64,000 nucleotides of DNA, taken from Bryoerythrophyllum caledonicum (lineage: Eukaryota > Streptophyta > Bryopsida > Pottiales > Pottiaceae). This document shows, piece after piece, positions 1 to 11,984 of the stretch. Each line of letters begins with the position of its first letter. Within the stretch, counting starts at the first letter, position 1. The translations under genes were made by a program, and so were the position numbers. The notes under the pieces were generated by a model. It did no database searches. It saw only the letters and a list, made by a program, of their open reading frames with translations, and was not told the origin of the DNA. The DNA is taken from positions 32,995,856 to 33,059,855 of the forward strand of contig OZ020515.1 in assembly GCA_963971425.1 (NCBI GenBank), written 5' to 3'.

Positions 1-960
1 AATCCAAGGTGAATCCCATTGGATATAGCACCGCCGAGCCCACCAAGACATCAAATGACTTGGCCTCCGTGACTATTGCCTTCACTTTCATGGAACTAGC
101 ATCTGCCACATTACTGTGATTGAGTTGTAACACTAACCCAGCCCTTGTGATCCATGTAGCGTGCTCTCTACCCCCCATAGATGTGCTAATGGTCCAGGGA
201 CACTTCTCCAAAGTATCCCCATTTAAACCCAACCCTTCAATAGCTGACGCTCCTAGCATCAGAGGTTGAGCTCTTGAATCCAGAAGCACACGACGAGGTA
301 CAAAAACCTTCCCGTTAGGCCCAACGAGTTGGAAAATACCTTGGGAATTATCAACCACTACCACACCAGGGGTAATGGATGATCTCTCAATCGCAGGTCT
401 AGCGGCCATTGTCTTCACATGCATGGCTGCTGAAAGCAACCCCTCCACGTTGTCACTCTAGCTCTCCTCTGCCTAGATTATCTCCATCTTCAATACATTA
501 ACCCCCGTGGAGTTATCCAACTCACACATTGATGCTACACTCTTGAAAACCTTTGCCACACTAAAGCCATCTTGTGACCACATGTTAGCAGAAAATAAAG
601 AGGCTTCCCACACAGAAGTTGCTGCCTCCATAAGTGCTCCAAAACCTCCTGTAAGTCCTCCCGCTCGTGGTAAGGCTCGTGTGGGTGTTGCCACTGGCCG
701 TAGTGGAAGCACCATGGACGACGTGGGCACCATTCTTCTAACGTGACGGATTGAGGCAACCTAGCAGCCTAGCTTGTCGATTATCCTTTCCATGGTGAGG
801 ATCCAGAGTTGGAGTAGCTCCACGTGGAATATCCTTAGAAATTGGCGTATGGCTCCGTGTGAGAGCATAGGCCTCCTATGTACCATCCTTGATGGCAAGT
901 GCCATGCCACTCAACATAAAGTCTCCAAATTCATCATCCATGGAGCTAAAGCCGCCCTAC
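1..960 (-). pseudogene. Ty3/gypsy fossil A, protease part
   Basis: On the minus strand the first ~400 bases translate to a retropepsin-like segment with the motif VLLDSRAQPLMLGAS, followed by DVLVGSAVLYPMGFTLD. This arrangement is typical of the aspartic-protease region of plant Ty3/gypsy elements. It lies downstream, in element orientation, of the gag region at 6.1-8.1 kb, so both are taken as one element interrupted by the insert at 970-6091. The fossil is clearly broken (several breaks) and continues beyond the window start; no LTR of its own is seen. Confidence 0.6.
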
Positions 961-1189
961 CGTAGTACGTGTTGGCAAGTATTCACATCTTAACACAAAG
1001 ATACTCTAAGGTATTCGTTCCCACAGAGAATCACCAAGAACTACAATGACTAACAACAGTCCTAAAACTATACAATGCTAAACATACCACAATAGATACA
1101 TTCTAAGAAAGAAAGAAATGTTAGACCATACGGTTTAGTCTTATCTACAACCACCCTTCCCCTTTACCGTAGGGGAAGGGCTTTGCTCC

Positions 1190-1405
1190 TTGGGCGGAAA
1201 CCCACGGCGGAAACCCACGGCGGACACCCACGGCGGAAACCCACGGCGGACACCCACGGCGGATACCCACAGCGGACACCCACGGCGGACACCCACGGCA
1301 GGTACCCACGGCGGACACCCACGGCGGACACCCACGGCGGACACCCACGATGGACACCCACGGCGGATACCTACGGCGGACACCCACGGCGGACACCCAC
1401 TTAGT
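1190..1405. repeat. 13-bp minisatellite
   Basis: About 16 head-to-tail units of roughly 13 bp, consensus ACCCACGGCGGAC with A/C and C/T variants. All apparent ORFs here on both strands are repeat translations (for example VGVRRGCPPWVSA) and are not called as genes. Confidence 0.9.
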
Positions 1406-2758
1406 CCTTGTGGAGGAACAACTATACACCCATGTACACTATGGACATCCGGAGATCATAAGCATCCGAAGGGGGGGTATATCACCACGGACGATTGCTC
1501 CGTGGACTCGTAGAGATTTTGGGGGTTTGACACAAGTAACATCTTTCCTTCCTTCCTCCTATTCTATCAACTCCTACTTCTAACTTGGGATGGTTGGGGT
1601 TTCACTGTATTTCACCCATTAGGAGGGGGTAAGGCCCTTGGCCTCTAGGACTTGTGTAATTCTTGTGGCGGCCACGTAATTTTACCTACCTACCATCTGA
1701 ATTAGTAGTCCTTCCTTTACCTCGAAATGGCTAAAAGAGCTTTATCTAGGGGGTCCACATAGACATCCGCACAAGGGACCATAGACTCTACTCCTTTCCT
1801 TCACAGGACGACGTCCTTCCTCCCTCACCTCCAACAAACATCCGCACAAAGGGGGGTTAGTTAGTTTTCCGTCCTTTCCTCAAGGTAACCCGAGCTGTTA
1901 GAGTAGGTCCTAGTTATATCCACATAGACATCCGCACAAGGGATCTAACCAAGTCCTATTCAATCCTTAACACATGGTTTTTGGGTCAGTCCTTACCAAT
2001 AGACATCCGCACAAAGGAGAAGACTGAAACTAGACTTAATGTTTTAAGGTAAGTTAATGCTCCTTACGACTCAACCATCCGACCAAAGGTTAGTGTAGCA
2101 GGAATCTGACTACGCCCTCACAATCGGCTACATCTGCCACCGATAGGTCACTCAAGGCGCAACAAGACTCCTCCCTCACCGGTCACTCCCCCCTTGTCCT
2201 TCCCTGAACGCGTACAATCTCACCTGTTATTCCCATCCACCCGGACTAACCCTACTTGATGGAACAAGGAAACAATTGCACGAGTTAGAGTTAGAGTCAC
2301 GTCCGACTAACCCCCTAGCCATCTCACTTGTTATTCCCATCCACACGACTAACTCTACTTGATGGAACAAGGAAACGACAACTTCGGTGGTTAGTACAGA
2401 CTTGAGGAGTGGACTACTTGAAATGGTACTCACAATCACGTATGCAATCCGAGCTCTCTAACCGTAGAAGGTTTTCTGAGAGCGTAGGTTTAGAATTCAA
2501 ACTGAAAGTAAATACACACAACAAGCAGTGAAGAGAGGTGCCAAGAGGCTCCCCACTTATACTGCAACAAACACATACTAACGTCCAAAGCAAGAGATGC
2601 CATCTAACTAAACATGGTGGCATTAACTACCCTTGACGGCGCAGCCGCCAACCCACCAACTCAATGCCAAGTCAAAAGGCATCTAAATACAACTCCCAAG
2701 GCAAAACAAGTCAAACTCCAAAGTCAAACCAGGGCCTAGTCCGCGAATGAACAGTGAC
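1406..2758. other. Non-coding part of the 5.1-kb insert
   Basis: No credible gene. A phrase containing ACATCCGCACAAGGG recurs several times between 1760 and 2010, and CCATCCAC...ACTTGATGGAACAAGGAAAC occurs twice (2233-2275 and 2336-2378), so this is diverged direct-repeat DNA. It is probably the untranslated 3' part of the mobile element carrying the ORF at 2759-4783. Confidence 0.5.
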
Positions 2759-4783
2759 CTACAAACTAAGATACTGACCCTGCTGCCGGGTCGACTCCTC
2801 AAGTCTTCTCTTCTCTTCCTTCCTCTTCCGCTTCTTGGCAGTCCGGCTTGAGGTCAACTTGGAGGCGGCCTTTGCAAGAGTCGCCAAGGGAAATAACAAA
2901 TCTGCGGACAACGAGGAAGCCGGTCCGGACACGGACGCATGAGGGAGGGTCTCCCTCGAGATCAAAGAGGCTTCCGGGCCACCCGGAGTGAGTAGCATGG
3001 AAGTGGTGCTCGGGTGAAGCTCGGGTCGGGTCGTGAAGGCGGGTACCGGGCTTGGAGTCGCGGTGAAAACCTTCTCCGCAGCAATGGGTCCGGACTTGTC
3101 CTTCGTGGATACCGGAAGGTGCAAGTAAGCGGAGCTCTCACTCGTGGACCTCCCTGGGTGAGATGCACTCGGCAAAGGCGCCACGAATGCCGCGTCGCGA
3201 ACAGGGTCTCCAAGAGAGAGGGTGTGGGGACCAACCTTGCATGAAGGCCCCCCCGTGACACCCGTGTCCTCCTTCCAACCGCCCTGTGCCTGAGTGGTGA
3301 TCTCCGAAGGGGAAGGGCATCTAGCAACTCCCACCACTGGAGCTCGTGGTGGAAGGTCTGGGCTATCAAGATCAACCACCTCCTTTGACTTGTCTTGGCC
3401 ACCGAAACCTTGCCCACCCGAGTCCGTATCGGACCCCGAATCTGCATCCTTGCCCGAACTGTCAAGATCCTCTCCAACCTTGGGGAGGATGTGGGTAAGG
3501 TTGCCCACCAACACCTTCATGTTAGCATAAGCCTCCTCCAACTTAACGGTCTGCTCCACCATAAACGCAATCACCGATTTGCTGGAAATATGGCCATCTC
3601 TCTCCAACTTGGCATCGAACATCTTGGCCTTGGCAACCGCATCCGCTAGGAAGTGTAATGCGTCCTCCACCTGTTGTAACGCTGCCGCTGAGGCATTAGC
3701 TTGCAGGAGAGCCTCCCTACATGCCCCCTCTGCCTCCAACGCCCTACTCTTCATCTTCGTCACGTCCAAGGTGAGCCGGTGTACCCTCTGCTCCATGAGG
3801 CGAAGGTCCCCCGCCCCTCCAACTCTCTCCTTGACCGCAGCAGTCAATCCCTCCCGTGGAGGGTTGCCCACCAAACCACTAACGTGCCCCAAAGTCCTAT
3901 CTACGTCATCCACATACACTCGAAGGGCCTCGATCAACTCAGAGGTTGGGTAAGTCTTACCTCCGAGTTGTGCTGGTCCAGTGGCTGCAGCACGGATGGC
4001 TGCACGGGTCCTGGTGGCAGGAGCACCTCCCTGCCTCGGTCTTTGGCGCTTGGGCGGTGGTAACGCCTCCTCCTCCGACTGCGAGGCACTGCTTCCTCCC
4101 TCAGAGCCTGGCTCTGGCTCCGACTCGGTCCCCTCGAACTTCTTCAACATGAGTTGGGTCCTATACGTGATGTCCTCCTCGGGGGTGGTCTCCTTGAAGT
4201 GATGATAGAGATGGATCAAGAAGGGGCAGATGGGAGATCTCTTGGCGTTGTTGATGCCTTTCACCAACCTGAGCACCACCTCTCTTACGATAATGGCCCA
4301 ATTCACCATCCTCTCCCCCAGGAAAGCTCCATACACGGTGTTGGCAAGGGTGACCGTGATTCGGGAGGGCTTCTTGGGGTGTAGGATGGGCACAAGGAAG
4401 GCAAAGACCCGTTTGGCCCGCGGGTCTAAGCAATCCTATAACGAGTAGCCGTTCTTGGCGTCCTTGGTGCTGAAACACCCTTTGGCGTACTCTTCCTTCT
4501 TCAAATTGGTCCATCTTCCTCCTTGTCTTGGGAACTCATACACCTCTTGCCACCTCTCCATGGTCCACCTATCGGGACAAGCACGGATGCTGTCCCCCTC
4601 CGGTTGAGGTAGTGGGTTCCTCCGCATCTCCTCTACAGTATGATCAACACCAAAACTCCAGCAAAACTCAAGGAGGGAGAGGCAACCCATGCGTAGGAGG
4701 TCCTCCTTGAGTTCCAGGAGCTTGAGAGGCTCCTTGGGGAGGATCGGGCAAATGCTCATGTGAGAAGAAGATCCGGTCGCCAT
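2759..4783 (-). pseudogene. Mobile-element protein, plant-transposon-protein-like
   Basis: The region reads in one frame across most of its length. The N-terminal part (about 4783-4150) has a helical domain with TMERWQEVYEFPRQGGRW and VNWAIIVREVVLRL, resembling the retroelement-associated 'putative plant transposon protein' family; that assignment is from memory. It is followed by a Ser/Glu-rich linker, a basic stretch, a heptad-rich segment near 3.6-3.8 kb and a low-complexity tail ending in a Lys/Arg-rich cluster (AKKRKRKEEKRR). No enzyme motif is visible. It may be an accessory ORF of a large LTR element or a gag-like protein. The frame carries about one break and is treated as a fossil. 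Confidence 0.45.
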
Positions 4784-4859
4784 CCTTTCTCAAACCACAG
4801 CCCATTTTCCCTTGCTTTGGACTTCACCTCGTACTTTTGCCTTGCTTTTGAAGGTGTCG

Positions 4860-5770
4860 CCTCGCTCCTGCTTCGCGGCCAGCTGCAGGTTCCGCCGACT
4901 GTGTTGGAGCTCTCGGGAGTCCCCTCACCTCGCAGGTGCGCCTTTGGAGCTCCTCCCTAGCAGTGTGCGTTCGGGGCTCCGCCTTTGGAGTTCCGCCCTA
5001 GTTGTGTGCGTTCAGAGCTCCGCCTTCTGCCTTCGCCTTCGTTGGTGCGCCTTCGGAGCTCCGCCTTCCGCCTTCGCCCTCGCTGGTGCGCCCTCGGGAA
5101 TTCTTCCGCCTCGCAGGTGCGCCTTCGGAGCTCCTCCCTAGCAGTGTGCATTCGGGGCTCCGCCTCTTTGGTGCTTGGTCGGGGTTTCTTCGCCTCGCAG
5201 GTGCGCCTTCGGAGCTCCTCCCTAGTAGTGCGCGTTCGGAGCTCCGACTTCCGCCTTCCACCCTAGCGGTGTGCGTTCAGAGCTCCGCCTTCCGCCTTCG
5301 CCCTCGCCGGTGCGCCCTCGGGAATTCTTCCGCCCTCGGGGCTTCGCGCTCAGGGTTCCGCCTCCTTGGTGCTTGGTCGGGGTTCCTCCGCCTCGTAGGT
5401 GCGCCTTCGGAGCTCCTCCCTAGCAGTGTGCGTTCGGGGCTCCGCCTTCTGCCTTCCACCCTAGCTGCGTGCGTTCGGGGCTCCGCCTTCTGCCTTCCAC
5501 CCTAGCTGCGTGCGTTCGGGGCTCCGCCTTCTGCCTTCCACCCTAGCTGCGTGCGTTCAGAGCTCCGCCTTCCGCCTTTGCCCTCGCTAGTGCACCCTCA
5601 AGGCTTCGCGCTCAGGGTTCCGCCACCTTCGTGCTTGGTCGGGGTTCCTCCGCCCTCGGGGCTTCTTGTTCAGGGTTCCGCCTTCTGCCTTCCTTGTGAG
5701 CTCTCGGGAGTTTCCGCCTTCTGCCTGTCCTCGCTGGTGTTCCCAGGGTTCCGCCTTTAGCCTTCCGCCT
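4860..5770. repeat. GC-rich tandem repeat array
   Basis: Diverged head-to-tail copies of a GC-rich phrase including GTGCGCCTTCGGAGCTCCGCC and CCTTCCACCCTAGC, with nested periods of ~50-60 bp and higher-order units of ~100-200 bp. At 5450-5560 three nearly identical units of ~51 bp stand in a row. Long open frames on both strands are by-products of the composition. It lies just 5' of the ORF at 2759-4783 and is probably leader DNA of the same element. Confidence 0.85.
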
Positions 5771-6096
5771 GCGTTGGTAAACTCCTACGGAGTTGACTTT
5801 TGTTTGGCCCGAGCGTTGCTTGGGGTTGTGGTCTTGGGTGACGGTTCGGGCTTAGGTCCGGTTGGCCTTGGCTCGGGCTTGGGTGGTGCCTTAGCTCCGG
5901 CTTTGAATTGGGTCTTAAGCCCAGGCCTATGGCTTGGCCTTATTTATTTTAAGGGCTAAGCACCCCTATGCTACCACTATTTTCTAATCCTATCTAAAAT
6001 GAACCCTAGTGTCATTCCAAGCTTCTAATTAACTATTTAACCTTTAATCTCCTATCTTCAACTAACTAACTAAAAAAAACAAAAAATCGTTGTACG

Positions 6097-8136
6097 ACAC
6101 GCCCCCAGCATGGAAATTAGAAGTGACCTGAGGTTTGCCACCTACCACATTAGTGTTGGCACTCATAGCTTCCATTTTGGCCTCCAACTCAGCGAATTTA
6201 GCCTTCCAGCTCTTCTTCTCCCTTCCAGTGGTCTTGGACTCCTTGTCCTTGCCTCCTTTAGATCCCTTGCTCCCCGTGGGCTTCAACTCTGGATGAAGCT
6301 TCCAGCAGCTGGCCTCTGCATGCCCCTTGGTACCACAACCTGAGCAAAAACCTCCAGCCTGAGATGTGGAAGTCTTATCTTCCTTACAATCTTTCTTTTG
6401 ATGGCCTGGCTTCCCACATTTGAAGCACAAGGCACCAGACTCTGCAGTATACGAAGGAATAGCCACTTTGGCCACCTTAACCTTCTCTGGGACCTTCTCT
6501 TCACGTTTGAAAAATCCCATTGTTGCCTTCTCTTCCAATAAATTTATCTCAATCACCTCTGAAGTCTCAAAAACAAACCGTAGTGTTGTGGGTACTCCCA
6601 ATCGCAACGCCTCATTGCGAACCAAGGTTTTCAACTCCTTGTCCAGGATATTGTACCAATGTTGCACTGCCTGTTGTTCTGTAACTCCGTGAGTGGCTGA
6701 GATTAGTCTCCTTAAATTCGCATGAGCCTCTCTCAGAGACTCGTCACCTCTACGTGTGAAGGAACGAAGGGCCTTCATCTTATCCGCCCTCTATCCTTGG
6801 TAGTCTCTATGGAGTTGCACGAAGAATCCCACGGTGGGATTGAATGGAGGTGGATGATTTACCAGTACCTCGGGCTGCTCCACATCCTCCATTGTGCTCG
6901 TGCCTTCCTCCATCTTCCCCTTGGACAAGAGTGGGGGTGTCACCCTCGGTGCTCCATTGAACACGTCCACGTAGTTTGGTGCGTAGAAGTCTCTCCAGGC
7001 CATAATCTCAGTGAAATGAGCCGCCTCAAACTCTCCGTAGTCTGCTAGTAGTGCTTCCTCCAAACACCCAAATAATGCTTTCCACACCATGTACAGATTG
7101 AAGTTGGGGTTACGGGACTTCTGGAGTTCACACCACATGGTGAACTCCCTCTTGAAGTCATCGACTTCGATAGTGCCCGTGGCACCCGAAAATCTCCGTA
7201 TCCCTCTTTCTCCACCTCCATATGGTGAAGCCATCTCCTCCCAATCAAAGTATGATTGGTAAGGCTTTGCGGGTAAATCTGGAACCCGAACACTCACCTG
7301 TGGGCTTTCAAGAAATTCCTCCTCTTCTACCAGTGGCAAGGCACTTTCATGTGTCTCTTCTCGTTGACGACGATTTTCTGTCAACACCCTCTCACTAGCA
7401 TCTACTGTGAAGGGGGTGTTACTACGTGTAAACCCGGGACCCTTCCAGTTCTCCAGATTGCTACTTGGGTGCTCTACTCGAACAATTGCCAGGCCTCATG
7501 GGTTCCTCTCATCTTTGGAGCATAGATCGTGAATGTCACTTTCCAGTCCAGCAATTCTAAGGTAAGAATATCCCACACACTTGAGGCACGCTCTTGCCAC
7601 ATATTAACCTCCCACTGCCATGTAGTGTGGAATAAGAACCCTTCACTCTCGAACTCAGTGAAAATGAGGGAGAAGGTGGGTAACTGAATGCCTGAAGAGA
7701 AGTCCTCTATCTCTACACCATATCTGGATCCAGAATTTTGTAAAACCACAGCCTTACCTCCAATGACCAAGTCCTCGACCCTAACTTGCCCACGAGCGCA
7801 GCACAATAGTGCTGAAATTCCCTCCTTCACTCGAAGCGAGCAAATTTTCTGCACCCCACCTAGTGAAATCCAATACTTCACCGATTCCGTGCTCAACACT
7901 TTCGTACCTAGTTTACGCAAATTCTAAGGCCCAGAGCGAGATTTAGCTATGGGAGAGAGTTCAAAGTCCCCGTGGCTATCACTTGTTGTGGAGGGGGAGC
8001 CTTTCACTCGTAGGCTCTGCAAACAATCAATCAAGGTGTCCAAAACCTCCCCATCAATTTTCACCTTTGGCCCACTAGTCTTCTCGGGTTTCTTAGACTT
8101 ACCTCTTCCCTCCATGGTCCATAACTTAAATCTCAA
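6097..8136 (-). pseudogene. Ty3/gypsy fossil A, gag region
   Basis: Minus-strand frames at 6097-6778 and 6791-7387 encode a retrotransposon Gag: a capsid-like helical part (GTIEVDDFKREFTMWCELQ, ALRSFTRRGDESLREAHANL) and two zinc knuckles, CFKCGKPGHQKKDC and a related CSGCGTKGHAEASC. Frames at 7474-7920 and 7924-8136 lie upstream and may be the N-terminal or an accessory part. This is Ty3/gypsy by domain order with the protease at 1-400. The element is broken several times and has a foreign insert at its 3' side; no LTR is identified. Confidence 0.75.
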
Positions 8137-8146
8137 ATATCTTTAA

Positions 8147-8480
8147 AACCCTCAAACCACTTTAGTAGACTCCCTGCAAGCTTTCAAGCGTCCACTTTAC
8201 CATCCACGAGGTGTTGTGCGTGTGCAATCACCTCTCAACCTCCTCATAATCAGCCTTAATCCTCACATGACCTCACATGCAAGCCCTTGTCATCCTCATA
8301 CGAATATGGCAACCACAAACACGGCCCCAGTACGGATATCGTGCAAACCAAATATCGTATAATGTAATACCAGACTTTCCGTTTACAAGAGCTATGGGTG
8401 ACGAGATATAGAAGCCACGTATCACTAGCAAAACTGGATGATGTGCCCAAATCTGGGCATATATCGTAAACCCGTGTGTC
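8147..8480. other. No feature seen
   Basis: Non-coding sequence between the gag region and the degenerate repeat field. No gene, RNA or terminal repeat is recognised. Confidence 0.5.
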
Positions 8481-9240
8481 TACAATCAGGCGGATGTTTT
8501 TTACTACGGTTATCAGTCCCAGTCTTGGTTATCCACCTACTCTACAGGTTATCAACCCGGCTGCCGGTCATCAACCCGATTGCCGGTCTTCAACCCGATT
8601 GCCGGTCTTCAAACCCACAGCCGGTCATCCACCCCACATTCGGTCATCAACCCGACTGCCGGGTATACAACCACGGACTAAGTACCAGCAGAGGACAGGG
8701 TATTACAAAGGGGTAGGGTATCAATACAGGACCAGGGTATCAACCCCCATCAGAGTATCAATACAGGATCAGAGTTAAAATACAGGACCAGTGTATCAAT
8801 ACAAGAGCACTAGTACCAACACCGGATATCAATTGCTGCTCCGGATAACATTCCTCTGCCCGGGTACCAAACCTCTGCCAGATATCAATCCTCTGCCCGT
8901 GGTACCAACTATGCTCAAGATGTCATCTGATGCTCGGGTATCAATAACAAAACCGGGTATGTTGTCCAGAACCGGGTATAAACCTCACACTCGATTATAA
9001 ATAGCATCAGGGTACCATCATGACGACCGGGTATTAGACCCTAGAACCAAGTATCAACTCTCGAACGGATATTGGCACAGAACCGGGTATTAGCTTACCA
9101 GGCGGGTATCCGCTCAACCGGCGGGCATCAACAAGTAGACCTAGATGCAGCCGGGTAGCAATAGGCTGCAGCGTAACAATAGCAGCAGGGTGGGTTACAA
9201 CCGGGTAAAAGGGTAACAAGTCGAACCGGTTTGTCGCCAT
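8481..9240. repeat. Degenerate short-repeat field
   Basis: Loose tandem copies of phrases such as CATCAACCCGATTGCCGG (8540-8665) grading into GGGTATCAA / CAGGACCAG phrases (8690-9200). Unit length is about 14-20 bp with strong divergence. No credible gene is present. Confidence 0.7.
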
Positions 9241-9974
9241 TCACGTCTGTCTGTGCAGACAGACCCCACGTCTGCGCACTCACCAACCCCACGTCTGTAC
9301 ACTCACCGCGCCTCACGTCACTCTACTCCTGAAAATCACTACTTGAGCACTCACCTCTCCTCTTGTATTACACATACGCACTCCCACTTAAACGTGCATC
9401 GGCCGTGGCACCCCGTTGGCCGGAATTCCAAAGCAGGTCTCTGAACTCACGTACTCCTTCCAGATCCGGAATTTACGTCATATTCGAAACGGTAGTGGCA
9501 CCCCAAAACCAATGCACTCCAACACGCGTCTATACTCGTAAGAACCGCTAAACCCCAATCCTAAAAATTACCTGGACCTGCACAGACTATCATTAGATAC
9601 ATAATTCGTAACCCCAGTCCGCCGTCTCGTTCCAGCCCGTCGAGGTTGCGTCCCTCGCAATGAACTGGTCCAGACCCACCTAATGACTGTGCTAACCACA
9701 CTAAAGGCGATTATATTGTCGTCGTCTACTCCGACACTCCTACCAGTCCTCTCTAGTGTACCGGATCTTGTCGTGCCTGTTCGTCGCCGGCATCACCTCC
9801 ATAGGCACCCGCACAAGCTAGGAGCAGCAACAGCAATCCAATCTCTAGACTCGGTACAGGACCTTCTTCGCAAAACGTAGGAGGCAAAGGAGCGATGCAA
9901 AGTTTTCCAATCCACACATGCAGAAGCTGAACCTCGGCGATGATAGAGCCTTAGCATGCAATCAGAAGTTCGTC
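9241..9974. other. No gene seen
   Basis: Mixed-composition sequence with a short self-complementary phrase CGTCTGTCTGTGCAGACAG near 9243. Short open frames lack recognisable motifs. Nothing is annotated between the repeat field and the SPRY fragment. Confidence 0.4.
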
Positions 9975-10412
9975 TCACAACTTCAGCTTCGTCATAGAAG
10001 CTTCGATCACTTCCGCTCCCATGCACACGCCGTTGCGCCAGAATGTGATCTGCCGGGCCTCCAAGTCCAAGCAGCACCCGATCACGTCGTCCGCCACCCA
10101 CGCCTGCCCGTACGATGCGAGTTCCACGAGAGAGCCCTCCAGAAAACAGCGCGGGCTATAACAGGAGCAACAACAGCGGCGAAACAAGGAGACTGCTTGT
10201 GCCCGTGAGATCCCGCCCACTCGACCACCAAAAATCCGGCTCCGCAGCTCCAAGCGATTCCTACAGCACCCCGCATGCACAGATCGCCGCGCCCACACCG
10301 CTTCCGCAAGCACCAGGTTCGGCAAGCACCAATTCGCCCACTTCTGCAAGCCACAACAACACTCTCGAACGAGACAGACACTGCCGCACGTAGCGGATCT
10401 ACGGATCCCCAT
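9975..10412 (-). pseudogene. SPRY-domain gene fragment
   Basis: On the minus strand about 10120-10010 reads SYGQAWVADDVIGCCLDL then QITFWRNGVCMG. This is the diagnostic core of a SPRY domain (DVIGC.(I/L)D followed by a strand and (F/Y).NG...G) and is closest in memory to plant RKP/KPC1-type ubiquitin ligases and other plant SPRY proteins. A second frame at 10310-10370 (SVSFESVVVACRSG) resembles the earlier F-x-S-V strand, so the reading frame looks shifted within the fragment. No start, remaining exons or RING part are seen nearby. Most likely a captured or decayed host gene piece; a single exon of a real gene interrupted by long introns is the alternative. Confidence 0.5.
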
Positions 10413-11100
10413 AGAAAGTATGGATGAAGACGAAGGTCAACGAACTATCATCCACTTGAATTGGCTTAGAGTTGACATCCGCCACTCATTCTCACCCTTA
10501 TCCAATGGATTTCATCCACTTAGCTAAGCACACTTGAGGTTTTGCAACAAAATTTCAGCACTAAAACATTGCTCAAAAACACCCTAAACACAACATTTTG
10601 AGAGTTTTAAGTGTCACTAAATCACTAGGAATACACTCATATCTTAGTGATGATCTTTCTCAAGTAACAAACAAGTAGAAAATACTCATAAACTACACAT
10701 AGTAAAGCCAATGCCATTCTTAAATAATGGTCGCATAATAACAATGAAGTTTAAGAAGTGCACGCACGCACGCACTCTCTCACTCCATCACGTGGGAGAC
10801 TCAACTTGAGAAAGATGAGTCTCCCCACACTACATGTGGAGGTCATTTGGACTCCAAGTCCCAAATGAGGTGTCGAAAGACACCACCAAGGCCCTAAAAG
10901 TCAAAGAACACTAGTACTAACTCTAATTAATAACTAAAGCTAGCATCTAGGTCTTCCTTGGGCCGTTTAACCTCCTAGTTGGTTTACAACGCGTAAACCA
11001 ACCTCCACAAACCCTCCAACGCGTCGAACCTGACAAAGAGGGTAGTAATTAGGATTAGAGTGAGATAGAAGAAGGCCGTGGCTAGATCTACAACTACGAT
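10413..11100. other. No gene seen
   Basis: AT-rich intergenic sequence with a short run of ACGC repeats near 10760. No supported gene or terminal repeat. Confidence 0.4.
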
Positions 11101-11117
11101 TGGAATAAGTAATAGAT

Positions 11118-11610
11118 GGTACTGAGATTTGGAGAAGATCAACATTATTAAGTTGACTTTCCGAAAAGTCTAGGTTCAAAGGATTTGGAACATTGACAAG
11201 GGAGATACAGCCGCCTAAGCAAGAAGGGGTCAGCCGTCAATACAGAGCTCAAACCCTTACTTTGGAGAACAATATCTTCAAGGCGCAACCAAATCAAGAC
11301 CTGAGGTTTGGAGAGGATTGAGCTTATTGAGATGGCCTTTTGAAAAGTCTAGATTCAAAGGATTTGGAGCATTGTCAAGGGAGATAAGGCCGCCAAAGCG
11401 AGTAGGGTTCCGCTGTCAACACAGACCTTAAGGTGAGGACAATACCTTTAAGGTGAGGACGATTCAAGACCTGAGATTTGCGGAAGATAAAGCTTGTTAA
11501 GTTAGCTTTTCAACAAACCTAAAATCAAAGGATTTGGAGAGACGACAACATAGTAACGGCCAACCAATCGCAAGAAGATTGACTACCACAAGATTTGGAA
11601 AGCCCTTACT
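11118..11610. repeat. Three diverged ~130-180-bp tandem units
   Basis: Units start near 11120, 11300 and 11470, each opening with CCTGAGATTTGGAGAAGAT-like sequence and containing TCAAAGGATTTGGA and GCCG...CAACACAG phrases. The third unit is shorter. No coding signal. Confidence 0.75.
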
Positions 11611-11979
11611 TTGGAGGCTTGTGACATTTGATTGGTAAAAAAACTTTCAATGATTTTTTCACAAGCTAAAGGGTATTTCAGCCAGCCTTCACTAAAAGTT
11701 TATTTTGTTGAATTTGGATTCCCCAATAGGAAATGGCATATGTTTTAGTGCCAGGGGGTGTGTTGCCCCCCTTTTTGGTGTTGATTTTCCACTTACAAGT
11801 GTTGTATTTAATGCCTTGCTGTTATCTACATGTATGATCTTAGCGCATGTGGTAAATGTAAGTGAATGATACATGCATGTGCATGTGTATGTTGTCATGG
11901 ATTTGAAGTTCATAGGTTATGTACGTGACGTATATGTGAATGTGAAAGTCAAATTCTTGGTTAGAAGTCCATTGCTTAG
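11611..11979. other. No gene seen; flank of element B
   Basis: AT-rich, GTATG-rich sequence up to the AGGCA target duplication at 11980-11984. No gene is recognised. Confidence 0.4.
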
Positions 11980-11984
11980 AGGCA
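11980..11984. repeat. Target duplication AGGCA, left copy
   Basis: Five bases directly outside the left LTR, matched by AGGCA at 46704-46708 directly outside the right LTR. Five bp is the usual Ty3/gypsy integration footprint. Confidence 0.85.

Larger units (their letters stand above)
970..6091 (-). mobile_element. 5.1-kb insert between gag and protease of fossil A
   Basis: The gag zinc-knuckle region ends near 6097 and the protease region begins near 960, parts that are normally contiguous, so the DNA between looks inserted. The 5-mer GTACG occurs at 965-969 and 6092-6096, exactly at the two edges, as a 5-bp target duplication would. On the minus strand the insert ends in CA but does not begin with TG, and no long terminal repeats are evident, so its class is unsettled (a large non-autonomous LTR derivative is possible). 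It holds two minisatellite regions and one long reading frame (2759-4783). Boundaries are inferred from the duplication. Confidence 0.5.

Noticed and set aside
1141-1583. Arg/Gly/Pro-rich proteins on both strands
   Set aside because: Direct translations of a 13-bp minisatellite.
4812-5760. Long Leu/Arg/Ser-rich ORFs
   Set aside because: Open in several frames because of the GC-rich tandem array; no motif.
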